Of a stretch of 64,000 bases of DNA, positions 23,117-31,699 are shown piece by piece. How positions within the stretch are numbered: position 1 is the stretch's first letter; each line of letters starts with the position of its first letter. The notes under the pieces were generated by a model. That model saw only the letters and a program-made list of their open reading frames with translations. It was not told where the DNA came from and made no database searches. The DNA is from Myxococcales bacterium (GTDB lineage: Bacteria; Myxococcota_A; Polyangia; Polyangiales; Polyangiaceae), in contig SECP01000013.1 in the NCBI GenBank assembly GCA_004193285.1, positions 62,001-126,000 of the forward strand. Reading direction: 5' to 3'. The translations under genes were made by a program, and so were the position numbers.

Positions 23117-25495
23117 GTGCGCGCCAGGGTGGGGCTCGATTCGTTACTCATGGCCGCGCTGTCGCTGGTGGCGGGCGGCATTTGGGCGCTGTCGCCCTGG
23201 CCGGCGGGGCTTGGCTTCCTCACGGCGCTGCTGCTCGGCTTCCGCACGTTGGGGCCCCGCCGCGTGGCGCTGTGCGGGCTCCTGTTCGTCGTCGGCGCGC
23301 TGCGCGGCGCCCACGCGCTCTCGAGCTACGACGCCGAGCGCTTCGCGCTGCGCGACGCTATCGGCGACCCCCGGCGCTGCGCCTTCACCGCGGAGGTGGA
23401 CTCTTCGCCCATCGAGCAGCGCGGCAGCATCGGCTTTTTAGCCGAGGTGCGCGAGGCGGACTGCGAAGGCGCGTCGCTGCCGCCCTTCCGGGCCCGCGTG
23501 TACGGCGGTCCGCAGGGCCTCGCGCGGGGAGACGTGGTGAGCGGCGTCGCGGACTTCGCTCCCACGCAGCTGTTTCGCAATTTCGGCGCTGCGGATCCGC
23601 GGCCATCCGGCGTGCGGTCGGGCGCGGTGGCGAGCGGCGGCGCGCTTTCCATGAGCGTGGAGAGCCGCGGGCTCGGCCCTCTTTCCTGGGTAGACCGGGC
23701 GCGCAACCGCGTGCGCTCCCGCATCGTGGCGACGTTTCCACCCCTCGCGGTGCCCATGGCCAAGGCGCTCGTGCTCGGCGAGAGCGATCTGGATCCGGAC
23801 GACGACGCCGCGTTTCGCGCCAGCGGGCTCTCGCACCTGCTAGCCGTGAGCGGCACGCACCTCGTGTTCGCGGTGGTCTCGCTCGTGAATGCGCTCTCGT
23901 TCGTGCTGGTGCGCTGGGAGGCGTTCGCGGCGACGGTGCGCGTTGCGCGGGTGGCTTCGGCGCTGGGGGTCGTGCTTTCGCTCGCCTACGCGGACTTCGC
24001 TGGCGGTAGTGGCTCCGCTTTTCGCGCCGCTTACATGCTCTCGGTGGGCTTCGTGGTCACCGCGTGCGGTCGAAGGCCGAGCGCAGTGCGCTGCTTGGCC
24101 GCGTCCATGTTGCTCGGTGCCGCTCTGGACCCGCTCGTCGCGTGTGACGTCTCGTTCTTGCTCTCGGTCGCGGCGACGGCCGGCTTGATTGGCATCAACC
24201 CGGTACTTTCCGGCTTCGTTCAGGGGCTGAGGCCTCGGCCGCTCGCTTGGCTCGTGCAAAGCCTCGCCACCACGACCTCTGCGATGTTGCCGTGTGTGCC
24301 GCTGCTGTCTCTGCTGTCGTCGGAGGTCGGCCTCGCGGGCATGGTCGCCAACGTGTTCGCGGGCCCGATTGGCGAGGCTTGCGCGCTGCCGCTGTGCCTG
24401 GCCCACGCCGTGGTGAGCTTCTGGCCCTGGCTGGAGCGCGGTACGGCGATGGCGGGCGGGGGGGCGCTCTTACTGGTGCGCGCGATCGCGCGGCTCAGCG
24501 CGGAGCAGTCTCAGCTCCGGTTCGCGCTGCCGGTGCCGAGCGGGTTCGAGCTGTCATTGGTCGGCGCGCTCGGGGTGGCCCTGCTGGCCCTGAAGCGCGG
24601 CCAGCGGCTCCGTGGCTTGTTCGCCGCGGCCGCAGCACTCGCCGGCTTGGGGGCGCTCGAGCGCGCTCAAGCCGCCGCCGGGACGCCCCGCGGCGCTCTC
24701 GTCGCTACGGTGCTGGACGTCGGTCAGGGCGACTCCACCCTCATCGACTTTCCGGACGGCAGCTTGTGGCTGGTGGACGGCGGCGGCTTCGTCGGCAGCC
24801 CCGTGGATCCGGGAAAAACCGTGATTTTGCCGGAGCTTCGGGCGCGTCGCCGCACCCGGATCGACGTCATGATCTTGAGCCACCCCCACCCGGATCACTT
24901 CACCGGGCTCGAGAGCGTGCTGGGGGCGGTGGAGGTCGGAGAATTTTGGGACACCGGGCAGGGCCTGGCGCAAGGCGCAGGTCCCATCTACGCGCGCATC
25001 CTGGCGCAGCTGCGCGAGCGTGGGGTGCCGGTACTCACGCCGAGCGAGCTGTGCGGCGAGCGGCGCATCGGCGGCGTGCAGGTGCAGGTGCTGGCGCCTT
25101 GCCCCGGCTTCCGCCGTGAGCTGGGCGCGAACGACAACTCTTTCGTCATTCGCCTGGTGCTAGGCGCGCGCGCCTTCCTGTTCACCGGGGACGCCGAGCA
25201 CGAAGCGGAAGAAAACTTGCTCGCGCGCGGCGCCCCGCTCCGGGCGGATTTCCTCAAGGTGGGTCACCACGGGTCGCGCACCTCGTCGTCGCCCGCCTTT
25301 TTGGACGCGGTCCAGCCTCTCGTCGCGACGATGGGGACGGGCGTGCGCAACCGTTTCGGTCACCCTCACACCCCCACGCTGGAGAAGCTCGCGGCGCGGA
25401 ACATCGCCGCGCTCCGCTCGGATCGGCACGGCGCGGTACGGCTGGAGACGAACGGCTCGTCGCTTCGCGTTGTCACGGTGGCGGACGGCAGGTAA
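23117..25495 (+). CDS. comEC: ComEC/Rec2-type DNA-uptake channel protein
   Basis: About 790 residues. An N-terminal membrane region with ComEC N-domain is followed by the Competence domain (about 200-480) with LGESDLDPDDDAAFRASGLS and HLLAVSGTHL, plus about ten hydrophobic segments. The C-terminal metallo-beta-lactamase domain has LDVGQGDSTLIDFPDG, LVDGGG, ILSHPHPDHFTGLE and LKVGHHGSRTSSSP, so its metal ligands are intact. ComEC passes single-stranded DNA across the inner membrane during transformation. The start is uncertain: a TTG at 23093 falls in the terminator, and GTGs at 23117 or 23129 or the ATG at 23150 are possible; I chose the first GTG. The hpt gene follows after nine bases. Confidence 0.9.
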   Translation: MRARVGLDSLLMAALSLVAGGIWALSPWPAGLGFLTALLLGFRTLGPRRVALCGLLFVVGALRGAHALSSYDAERFALRDAIGDPRRCAFTAEVDSSPIEQRGSIGFLAEVREADCEGASLPPFRARVYGGPQGLARGDVVSGVADFAPTQLFRNFGAADPRPSGVRSGAVASGGALSMSVESRGLGPLSWVDRARNRVRSRIVATFPPLAVPMAKALVLGESDLDPDDDAAFRASGLSHLLAVSGTHLVFAVVSLVNALSFVLVRWEAFAATVRVARVASALGVVLSLAYADFAGGSGSAFRAAYMLSVGFVVTACGRRPSAVRCLAASMLLGAALDPLVACDVSFLLSVAATAGLIGINPVLSGFVQGLRPRPLAWLVQSLATTTSAMLPCVPLLSLLSSEVGLAGMVANVFAGPIGEACALPLCLAHAVVSFWPWLERGTAMAGGGALLLVRAIARLSAEQSQLRFALPVPSGFELSLVGALGVALLALKRGQRLRGLFAAAAALAGLGALERAQAAAGTPRGALVATVLDVGQGDSTLIDFPDGSLWLVDGGGFVGSPVDPGKTVILPELRARRRTRIDVMILSHPHPDHFTGLESVLGAVEVGEFWDTGQGLAQGAGPIYARILAQLRERGVPVLTPSELCGERRIGGVQVQVLAPCPGFRRELGANDNSFVIRLVLGARAFLFTGDAEHEAEENLLARGAPLRADFLKVGHHGSRTSSSPAFLDAVQPLVATMGTGVRNRFGHPHTPTLEKLAARNIAALRSDRHGAVRLETNGSSLRVVTVADGR

Positions 25496-25504
25496 TCATG
25501 CGCC

Positions 25505-26029
25505 ATGGACGTCGCCCCCCCTCAGGAGCTCATCTCGGCGACCGCGATCGACGCCCGCGTCAAGGCGCTGGGCGCGCAGATCACGGCCGACTACGCCGGC
25601 AAGAGCCTGGTGCTCTTGTGCGTGCTCAAGGGGAGCTTCGTCTTCGCGTCGGACCTCGCGCGCGCCATCGACTTACCGCTGCGTATCGAGTTCCTCGGCG
25701 TGCGCAGCTATGGGGACGACACACGCTCGAGCGGCGTCGTCCAAATCACGCAAGATTTGACGCGTCCCATCGCGGGCGACCACGTGCTCATCGTGGAGGA
25801 CATCGTGGATACGGGGCTCACGCTCAGCTACTTGCGCGAGCTGCTGCTGGCGCGCGGCCCCGCCAGCGCCAAGGTTTGCGCCTTCCTCCACAAGCCGTCC
25901 CGCAGCATCAAACCGGTGGAGATCGACTACCTCGGCTTCACGGTGGAGGACGTGTTCGTCATCGGCTATGGGCTGGACTACGCCGAGCGGTACCGCAACC
26001 TGCCGTACGTCGGCGTGCTGCAAACCTGA
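25505..26029 (+). CDS. hpt: Hypoxanthine phosphoribosyltransferase
   Basis: 174 residues, the normal bacterial HPRT length. The PRPP-binding motif [18 protein letters not shown] is complete. The flexible-loop region ends [11 protein letters not shown], and [20 protein letters not shown] and [20 protein letters not shown] complete the signature. The enzyme salvages hypoxanthine (and guanine) to IMP/GMP. It lies nine bases after comEC, so the two may be co-transcribed, which would link salvage of purines with uptake of DNA; this functional reading is inference. Confidence 0.93.
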   Translation: MDVAPPQELISATAIDARVKALGAQITADYAGKSLVLLCVLKGSFVFASDLARAIDLPLRIEFLGVRSYGDDTRSSGVVQITQDLTRPIAGDHVLIVEDIVDTGLTLSYLRELLLARGPASAKVCAFLHKPSRSIKPVEIDYLGFTVEDVFVIGYGLDYAERYRNLPYVGVLQT

Positions 26030-26032
26030 GCC

Positions 26033-26054
26033 TCCGCCAACGCCCGTTGGCGGA
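26033..26054 (+). terminator. Perfect inverted repeat after hpt
   Basis: TCCGCCAAC pairs with GTTGGCGGA over a GCCC tetraloop three bases after the hpt stop. It lacks a T tract but its position fits termination of the comEC-hpt unit. Confidence 0.5.
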
Positions 26055-26120
26055 ACCTCCGCGGAGCTGCTCGAAATCGGCCGCCTCGCGCAGGCATGCG
26101 GCTTGCTACGCTTGCCGAGG

Positions 26121-26483
26121 ATGTCGACGCCGAGCCTCCTGACGAGCCTGTTCCTGGTGTTGCTCGTCTCGTGCGGCGGCGTGGTCGAACGGAGCTCCCG
26201 CGATCGGGAAGTGGACGACCCGGCCGCGCCCGCGCCGACCGAGCTCCCGTCGGAGGACGAGCCAGCGGGCGGCATCGACCCCAACGCGGACACGGCGCTG
26301 GGCGAGTGTGAGCTCGGCTTTCCGGAAACGTACTCGAAGCCCTGCGCCTGGGTTGCGGAGGACCGCTGCTACGACTCACGAAAGATGGCCTGCAACTGCG
26401 CCTGCCCGCGCGACCGTGACAGCCAATGCTTGAGCAACTTCGCCAATGGTCCGGACGGTCACGTCTGGGTCGCTTGTGACTGA
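26121..26483 (+). CDS. Small Cys-containing lipoprotein
   Basis: 120 residues. Lipoprotein signal STPSLLTSLFLVLLVSC with lipobox LVSC, then an acidic/Pro linker (about 20-55). A short C-terminal domain has eight cysteines, including CYDSRKMACNCACPRDRD. The in-frame sequence upstream of the ATG overlaps the hpt end and is not protein-like. Function unknown; the gene faces rarA convergently with 18 bases between stops. The family is not recognised. Confidence 0.7.
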   Translation: MSTPSLLTSLFLVLLVSCGGVVERSSRDREVDDPAAPAPTELPSEDEPAGGIDPNADTALGECELGFPETYSKPCAWVAEDRCYDSRKMACNCACPRDRDSQCLSNFANGPDGHVWVACD

Positions 26484-26501
26484 GCCGGGGGCGCGGCGGC
26501 G

Positions 26502-27863
26502 CTAGGGCTTGTTGGCGGCGCCGCGGAGGCGGGCGAGGCGCTCGCCGATGGCTTGCTCGAGGCCTTGGTTGGTCGGCTCGTAGAAGCGGGCGCCCGCAAG
26601 CTCGTCCGGCAAATAGCTCTCGCCAGGCACGACGCTGCCTTCGAAGTCGGGCGGGTAGCGGTAACCATCGCCGTAGCCTTCCGCGCGCATCAGCTTCGTC
26701 ACCGCGTTGCGCAGCTTCTTGGGCACCGGCAGTGCGCCGTGCTCGGCGATGGCCGCCCGCGCGGCGCCGATGGCGGCCTTGACCGCCGCGGATTTGGGAC
26801 AGCTCGCCAGGTAGAGGCAGGCATGAGCGAGCGGATAGATTCCTTCCGGCATACCCATGCGCCGAAACGCTTCGTCCGCGCTGACCGCCACCTGCAGCGC
26901 GCGAGGGTCCGCGTTGCCCACGTCTTCACTCGCGAAGATCATGAGCCGGCGTAGCAAGAAGAGCGGGTCGTCGCCGGCGTCCAGCATGCGCAGCAGCCAG
27001 TAGAGCGCGGCGTCCGGGTCGCTGCCGCGCATGGATTTGATGAGCGCGCTGGAGACGTTGTAGTGCTCCTCACCCGACTTGTCGTAGAGCAGGGTGCGGC
27101 TCTCGGCGGCCGCTTCCACCACCGCCAAGTCCAGTTTGCCGCCTTGCGGCAGGGTGCTGGCCGCGGTTTCCAGCATGCCGAGAGCGCGCCGTGCGTCCCC
27201 TCCCGCCGCGCGCGCGATGGCGGCGAGGGCGGCCGGGTCGGCCTCGAGCTCCTGGCTGCCGATGCCGCGCTCGCGGTCGGCCAGCGCCCGCATCAACAAC
27301 TGCTCCACATCCTGTGGATGGAGCGCCTCCAGCCGGAAGACGCGGCAGCGCGAGAGCACCGCCGCATTGACCGCAAACGACGGGTTCTCCGTCGTCGCGC
27401 CGATGAGCGTGATCGTGCCGTCCTCCACGTGCGGCAAGAACGCGTCTTGCTGGCCCTTATTGAAGCGGTGGATCTCGTCCACGAACAAGATCGTGGGCTT
27501 GCCCTGGTAGGCGCGCCGTTCGCGCGCGGCCGCCAGCAGCTCGCGCAGCTCCGGGAGCCCGCCGAGCACCGCGCTGAAGCGCACGAACTCCGCGCGCGTG
27601 AGCTGAGAAACCACGTGGGCGAGCGTGGTCTTACCGGAGCCCGGCGGGCCCCAGAGGATGAGCGACGGCACGCGATCTTTGCGGATCACGTCGCGCAGCA
27701 GCTTGCCCTCGCGCAGCAGCTGCTGCTGCCCCACCACCTCCTCGAGCGACTGAGGACGCATCCGATCCGCGAGCGGCGGCGTCGCCTGGGCGCCCAGGTG
27801 CGTGCGCCGGGCCGCCGCCTCCATGAGCGTGGGAGAGCTGCTCGACGCCGGCTTCTTCGCCAT
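26502..27863 (-). CDS. rarA: Replication-associated recombination protein RarA (MgsA)
   Basis: 453 residues, usual length. AAA+ ATPase related to clamp loaders and WRNIP1: ADRMRPQSLEEVVGQQQLL, Walker A WGPPGSGKTTLA near 71-80, Walker B ILFVDEIHRFNKGQQD, sensor 1 IGATTENPSF. The C-terminal tetramerisation region has MRGSDPDAALYWLLRMLDAG, FASEDVGNADPRAL and YPPDFEGSVVPGESYLPDEL. RarA acts at stalled replication forks. The yggS-type gene downstream begins the next unit after an 11-base gap, in the same direction. Confidence 0.95.
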   Translation of the reverse strand: MAKKPASSSSPTLMEAAARRTHLGAQATPPLADRMRPQSLEEVVGQQQLLREGKLLRDVIRKDRVPSLILWGPPGSGKTTLAHVVSQLTRAEFVRFSAVLGGLPELRELLAAARERRAYQGKPTILFVDEIHRFNKGQQDAFLPHVEDGTITLIGATTENPSFAVNAAVLSRCRVFRLEALHPQDVEQLLMRALADRERGIGSQELEADPAALAAIARAAGGDARRALGMLETAASTLPQGGKLDLAVVEAAAESRTLLYDKSGEEHYNVSSALIKSMRGSDPDAALYWLLRMLDAGDDPLFLLRRLMIFASEDVGNADPRALQVAVSADEAFRRMGMPEGIYPLAHACLYLASCPKSAAVKAAIGAARAAIAEHGALPVPKKLRNAVTKLMRAEGYGDGYRYPPDFEGSVVPGESYLPDELAGARFYEPTNQGLEQAIGERLARLRGAANKP

Positions 27864-27874
27864 CCACCGCTGGT

Positions 27875-28573
27875 TTAGCGCAGGGCCGCGGGGCGCGCCC
27901 CGAAGATCGCCGTGCCAACGCGCACGAGCGTCGCCCCCGCCGCCACCGCCTGCTCCAAGTCGTGGGTCATGCCCATGCTCAGCTCCGGCAGCCGCGAAGC
28001 GCCGCCGTGCTCGTCACGGAGCCGCGCCAGGCGCTGAAAATGCGGCAACGCGCCCGCTGGATCTTCGGTGAGCGGCGGCACGCACATCAAGCCGTGCAGC
28101 GCGAGCCGGGGCAGCGCCTCGATGCCCTGTAGCAGCTCCGCGAGGTGCTCGGGGGCGAGGCCGTGTTTTTGCTCCTCGCCCGCGATGCTCACCTCGACCA
28201 GCACCGGCAGGGTGCCCGGCGAGGCGCTCGCCGCGAGCCGTTTGTCCAGCTCGCGCGCCAGCTCCACGCTGTCCACCGTGTGCAGCAATGAGAGGAGCGG
28301 CGCCACCAGCTTTGCTTTGTTGCGCTGCAAATGCCCGATCAAGTGCCAGCGCAGGTCCGGCAGATCCGCGAGCTCTTCGGCTTTCTGCAGCAGCTCTTGG
28401 ACGTAGTTCTCTCCGAAGTCTCGCTGCCCGGCTTCGTAGGCCTCGCGCACGGCGCTCGCCGGGTGCGTCTTGGAGACGGCCACGAGCCGTACTGCCTCCG
28501 CGTCACGACCCGCCGCCTGCGCGGCCGCACCGATGCGCGCTCGTACGCTGCGTAGCGCCTCCGCGATCGTCAC
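27875..28573 (-). CDS. yggS: YggS/PLPBP-family pyridoxal phosphate homeostasis protein
   Basis: 232 residues. The PLP-binding Lys is in RLVAVSKTHPASAV (Lys36). Other family motifs: RDFGENYVQELLQKAEEL, RWHLIGHLQRNKAK, HTVDSVELARELDKR, LVEVSIAGEEQKHGLAPEHL, LHGLMCVPPL and LSMGMTHDLEQAVAAGATLV with VRVGTAIFG. The family controls the cellular pool of pyridoxal phosphate. It starts at a GTG whose GTGA overlaps the stop of the upstream lipoprotein gene, so the start is well fixed and the genes are coupled. Confidence 0.94.
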   Translation of the reverse strand: MTIAEALRSVRARIGAAAQAAGRDAEAVRLVAVSKTHPASAVREAYEAGQRDFGENYVQELLQKAEELADLPDLRWHLIGHLQRNKAKLVAPLLSLLHTVDSVELARELDKRLAASASPGTLPVLVEVSIAGEEQKHGLAPEHLAELLQGIEALPRLALHGLMCVPPLTEDPAGALPHFQRLARLRDEHGGASRLPELSMGMTHDLEQAVAAGATLVRVGTAIFGARPAALR

Positions 28574-29079
28574 TTGGCCACTCGCGATAGCGTGACGTCC
28601 GCGCGCCTCACCTGCAGGCTGTCGCCGCTGGAGGCGCTGAGGGGCCCCTTCAAATCCTCGCCCGAGCGCGCCGCGAGGATCACGCCCTGAAAGCCGCCGG
28701 GAGTGACGGGCGCGAGCGAAAGCGCGGCGCGGTCGCCCTCGAAACGCCCGCTGACCGTGAGCTCCCCGAGCGCGCCCTTGGCGACGCCGCTCGCGGTGCC
28801 ATCCGCGCTGACCTCCACCGCGAGCTGACCTTTGCCGCTCGCTTGCTTGCCGTCGTCCGACTTCCACTCTTTGACGCCGCCGGTCGGCATCTCGATGCGA
28901 TACAGCGCCGCGTCGAAGGTGCCTTGCCACGCGCCTTCGAACCACGGCTTGTCTACCGGCGCGGCGGGCGCCGACACCGAGGCGGATGCGGGGGCCGCCG
29001 TGGGCACGGGCGGAGCGGGCTCGCTCTTCGTTTCGTTTCGACAACCAGCGAGCAAGAGCAGCAGCAGCGCGCGCTTCAC
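28570..29079 (-). CDS. Lipoprotein, function unknown
   Basis: 169 residues starting at a GTG that overlaps the stop of the upstream SctQ-like gene (GTGA). Signal KRALLLLLLAGC with lipobox LAGC, an Ala/Pro linker (about 15-45), then a predicted small beta-barrel-like domain with WFEGAWQGTFDAALYRIEMP, LAVEVSADGTASGVAKGALG and FEGDRAALSLAP. These alternating strands resemble small lipid/ligand-binding folds but no family is certain. It is the middle gene of a three-gene overlapping unit (SctQ-like, lipoprotein, yggS). Confidence 0.72.
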   Translation of the reverse strand: MKRALLLLLLAGCRNETKSEPAPPVPTAAPASASVSAPAAPVDKPWFEGAWQGTFDAALYRIEMPTGGVKEWKSDDGKQASGKGQLAVEVSADGTASGVAKGALGELTVSGRFEGDRAALSLAPVTPGGFQGVILAARSGEDLKGPLSASSGDSLQVRRADVTLSRVAK

Positions 29080-30110
29080 GTCGCCTCGTACAGCTTCTGA
29101 ATGCGCACGCCGACTTGGCCGTCCACGTTCACCAGCTCGCCGCGCCCCACCTCGCGCCCTGCGACGCGCAGCACCACCGGCTCCGCGATGCGCTGCGCGG
29201 TCTCGATCACGTCACCCGGGCCGAGCCGCGCCCATTCTCGCGCGGTCATGCTCACCGCGCCAAGCTCCACCCGTACCACCACCGGCGTCTCGAGCAGCAC
29301 GTCAGTCAGCGTTTCCCCATCCGTCGTCACTGGTTTAGCTGGTTCCACCGAGAGCCTCGCTTCTGCCGCTTCGCCTACCATAAGTCGCGCGTCGGGCCGA
29401 AGCTCCACCGAAATTCCGCGTTCACAGCCCGGCGCTACCAAGATGGCGCGCCCTCCACCAGTTGCGTCGATCGTGCCACCTTCGCCTAGCAAAAGCGCAC
29501 CGCCCAGCTCCAAGCCGAGCAGCTCGTGGCGCTCCACCGCTACCGTGCCGACGACGAGCGGCACCCGCAGCGTGAGCTCGCCCAGCTGGGCCAGGCTCGG
29601 CTCCGGCAGTGGCGCCGCTTCGGCCCCGACCACGAATGCGGTCAGCGAAAAAGGTCGGCCCTCCAGGAGCAAAGTGACCTCCGCTACCAAGGCTTCCTCG
29701 CCGATCGGCGGCGCGCCGAGCAGCGTCGTCGCGAGCCCGCACCGCCGCGCTGTCTCCACCGCGAGCGCCGCGAGCAGCGCAGCCAGCGGCGCCGACAGCG
29801 GCGCGCTCGGGTCGGTCAGCGGTTCACCGCGCCGCAGCACCCGCGCCGCGATGAAAGCGGCGAGCGCTGGCTCCACGAGCGCGCCGAGGGCCAAGCTTTC
29901 GTGGCTGAGCCACACCGCTTGGGAGAGGGCCGGCGCGCGGCCGAGCTGGCAGCGTCGCACGAAGACCTCGCAGGGGATCTCCAGGAGCTCGCCGAGCGCG
30001 CCCTCCGCTCGCGAGCACGAGGCGCGCAGGCTCTGCCGTGCGCTCGCGGAGACGCGCACGGCCGCCCGCGAGACCGGCTCCAAAGCTCCCCAGGGGTAGG
30101 CCGACATCAT
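29076..30110 (-). CDS. SpoA-domain protein, SctQ/FliM-FliN-like, without other secretion genes nearby
   Basis: 344 residues. The C-terminal 75 residues form a SpoA (FliN/SctQ) domain: VVVRVELGAVSMTAREWARL, then LGPGDVIE and VVLRVAGREVGRGELVNVDG with GVRIQKLYE. The long N-terminal region, Ala/Leu-rich, matches the size of SctQ/YscQ C-ring proteins of type III secretion. A second, weaker SpoA-like segment may lie near 210-255 (LTLRVPLVVGTVAVERHELL). No other type III or flagellar gene is in the window; the downstream partners are a lipoprotein and yggS. I therefore call it an orphan SpoA protein. An ATG or the next ATG (one codon later) may be used. Confidence 0.75.
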   Translation of the reverse strand: MMSAYPWGALEPVSRAAVRVSASARQSLRASCSRAEGALGELLEIPCEVFVRRCQLGRAPALSQAVWLSHESLALGALVEPALAAFIAARVLRRGEPLTDPSAPLSAPLAALLAALAVETARRCGLATTLLGAPPIGEEALVAEVTLLLEGRPFSLTAFVVGAEAAPLPEPSLAQLGELTLRVPLVVGTVAVERHELLGLELGGALLLGEGGTIDATGGGRAILVAPGCERGISVELRPDARLMVGEAAEARLSVEPAKPVTTDGETLTDVLLETPVVVRVELGAVSMTAREWARLGPGDVIETAQRIAEPVVLRVAGREVGRGELVNVDGQVGVRIQKLYEAT

Positions 30111-30145
30111 GACGAGTCGCGCACTTTACCGCGGCGCTCCTGCAA

Positions 30146-30260
30146 ACCGGTTATCCCCAGTCGCTAGTAGGGTTTTCCCCAGGGTGTGGACGAAAAATCC
30201 CAGCTAATTCGGATAGTTACGGCTGTGTCCACAGGCCATCCACAACGCTGTGGATGATGC
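30146..30260. other. Intergenic DnaA-box-like cluster with the motif shared with the dnaN upstream region
   Basis: Between the divergent SctQ-like and TPR genes. TTATCCCCA (30151-30159) and TGTGGATGA (30249-30257) each differ from a DnaA box by one base; looser matches are at 30224-30234 and 30238-30244. AATTCGGATAGTTACGG (30206-30222) matches 14 of 17 bases with 2674-2690 upstream of dnaN, on the same strand. Both are flanked by GTGGA before and TCCACAGG after. It may be a DnaA-binding or other shared regulatory site. Confidence 0.4.
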
Positions 30261-30314
30261 GGGACGGGCCGCAACCATTTTCTGAGCCTCCGCCGACCGT
30301 GTTATCCGTTTTGC

Positions 30315-30974
30315 ATGCGCAAGCTGACCTTGGTGCTCGGGCTGTCGACGATGGCGCTCACGACGGCCGCTTACGGCGCGGACCCCCAGGCGCCGGTTCC
30401 CGCGAGCAAGAGCAGCGCGCCGAGTGCTCCGGCGGTCGGGGCGGACGGCGTGCGCCGCGACGCCAAGGGCGTCAAAGGCATCAGCCCCTACGTGGAGCTC
30501 GTCAACAAGGGCGACCGCGCGTACGTCTCCCGCGACTTCGACGGCGCGATCGCCGCCTACCGCGAAGCCATCCAAACCGAGCCCCAGAATCCGGTCGGTC
30601 ACTACCGGGTCGGCAGCGCGCAGCTCGCCAAGGGCGACCAAAAGGAAGCCGAGGCGGCGTGGGTCGCGGGCCTGCGCTTCGCGGGGCAGGACGGCACGAT
30701 CAAGGCCAGAATCCAGTTTGCCCTCGCGGACCTGCGCGAGCGCCAAAAGAACAGCGACGAGGCCATCGCCCGCTGGAAGGACTACTCCAAGACCGCCGAG
30801 GACTACAAAGAGGCCACCACCTACCCGGCCACCGCTACCGAGCGCGTCTCCCGCAACGAAGCGTGGAAGAAGAACGCCGCCGAGAGCGCAGAAGTGAAAG
30901 AGCGCATCGCCAAGCGCCTCAAAGAAGCGGACGAAGCCTCCCGCAAGAGCGCCGCGGATCCGAAGAACAAGTAG
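30315..30974 (+). CDS. Exported TPR-repeat protein
   Basis: 219 residues with signal peptide MRKLTLVLGLSTMALTTAAYG. At least two TPR-like helical pairs follow (VELVNKGDRAYVSRDFDGAI and AIQTEPQNPVGHYRVGSAQL, then KARIQFALADLRERQKNSDE). The C-terminal third is very Lys/Glu/Ala-rich and helical (AAESAEVKERIAKRLKEADE). Probably a periplasmic scaffold; partners unknown. It is transcribed away from the SctQ-like operon, and its promoter region carries the element also seen before dnaN, so it may be under the same control (inference). Confidence 0.82.
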   Translation: MRKLTLVLGLSTMALTTAAYGADPQAPVPASKSSAPSAPAVGADGVRRDAKGVKGISPYVELVNKGDRAYVSRDFDGAIAAYREAIQTEPQNPVGHYRVGSAQLAKGDQKEAEAAWVAGLRFAGQDGTIKARIQFALADLRERQKNSDEAIARWKDYSKTAEDYKEATTYPATATERVSRNEAWKKNAAESAEVKERIAKRLKEADEASRKSAADPKNK

Positions 30975-31044
30975 GGGAATTGGCCGCGGTCACCTCGAGC
31001 GAATTCGTGCAGCTGCTCGCGCGCGACCTGACCAACCCTCCGAG

Positions 31045-31278
31045 GTGAGCCTTGCGCGGTGTCCGACCAGCCTCGTGGGTTTACCGGCGGCACGGATTCA
31101 AACCGAGCTCGGTCAAGCTCGGTGGAGCGCCGGCTGCCGCGACTCCGAAACGCAGTGCACGCGGCTCTACTCGTTCTACTACCTGCCATCGAGCTGGATC
31201 GGCGGGGGCCAAGAGGCCGAGCTCCGCATCGACGAAGATCAGCGCGTTGCTGCCGTGCGCTGTTACTTCACTCAGTGA
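31045..31278 (+). CDS. Small hypothetical protein or gene remnant
   Basis: 77 residues from a GTG. The sequence SLVGLPAARIQTELGQARWS, then CTRLYSFYYLPSSWIGG and AELRIDEDQRVAAVRCYF, reads like a folded domain (a short SmpA/OmlA-like alpha-beta pattern, very tentative). There is no signal peptide and the N-terminus looks cut, so it could be the end of a larger gene broken by frameshift; the adjoining DNA is degenerate. Confidence 0.4.
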   Translation: MSLARCPTSLVGLPAARIQTELGQARWSAGCRDSETQCTRLYSFYYLPSSWIGGGQEAELRIDEDQRVAAVRCYFTQ

Positions 31279-31392
31279 CGTTGGGGCTGCCGCGCCGCAG
31301 CCCGACTCGCAGAAGGCTGCCGTGCGTAACCAGGTCGCGCTCAGCGCTCGTGCGTCGCGCAGCGGGCAAGCGATAGCGAGTAGCGATTTTGC

Positions 31393-31596
31393 CTACCGCG
31401 ACGGCGCGATCGCGAGGTCGATGTCGGCCACGCCGCAGCATGGCGCGTCGCCGTAGGGCGGCGCGGCGTTCGTTGGCGCGGTTCCCTGCTCGCGCCAACG
31501 CAGGGTTACCAAGGTCAGGTATTCGTCGCGCCAGCGACGCTCGTTGACGAGGGCCCACGTGGGCGCTCGCATTCGCAGCGCCTCGCAAACAGCCAT
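31393..31596 (-). CDS. Small hypothetical protein, one copy of a duplicated sequence
   Basis: 67 residues: starts MAVCEALRMRAPTWALVNER, then RWRDEYLTLVTLRWREQGTA, ending GVADIDLAIAPSR. The hydrophobic and charged pattern looks protein-like. Its first 22 codons lie inside the 64-bp direct repeat whose second copy begins 300 bases upstream. I cannot name a family and cannot be sure it is translated. Confidence 0.35.
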   Translation of the reverse strand: MAVCEALRMRAPTWALVNERRWRDEYLTLVTLRWREQGTAPTNAAPPYGDAPCCGVADIDLAIAPSR

Positions 31597-31604
31597 TGCG
31601 ATCA
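31541..31604. repeat. 64-bp direct repeat, copy 1
   Basis: Identical to 31841-31904 except at two positions (G/C at 31551, T/C at 31567). The copies start exactly 300 bases apart and the flanking DNA is not alignable across the whole interval. Confidence 0.9.
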
Positions 31605-31699
31605 CGGGCAAAGTGACCGTTGCCGCTCCCGGTGAACCGCGCTTCTTCGCACGTGGCCGCCGATGGTGCGTTCGGCACGTCGCTACGAGGTCGCTGACG

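Noticed and set aside
29101..30099. Long plus-strand frame opposite the SctQ-like gene
   Set aside because: Ser/Ala-rich complement of a well supported gene.
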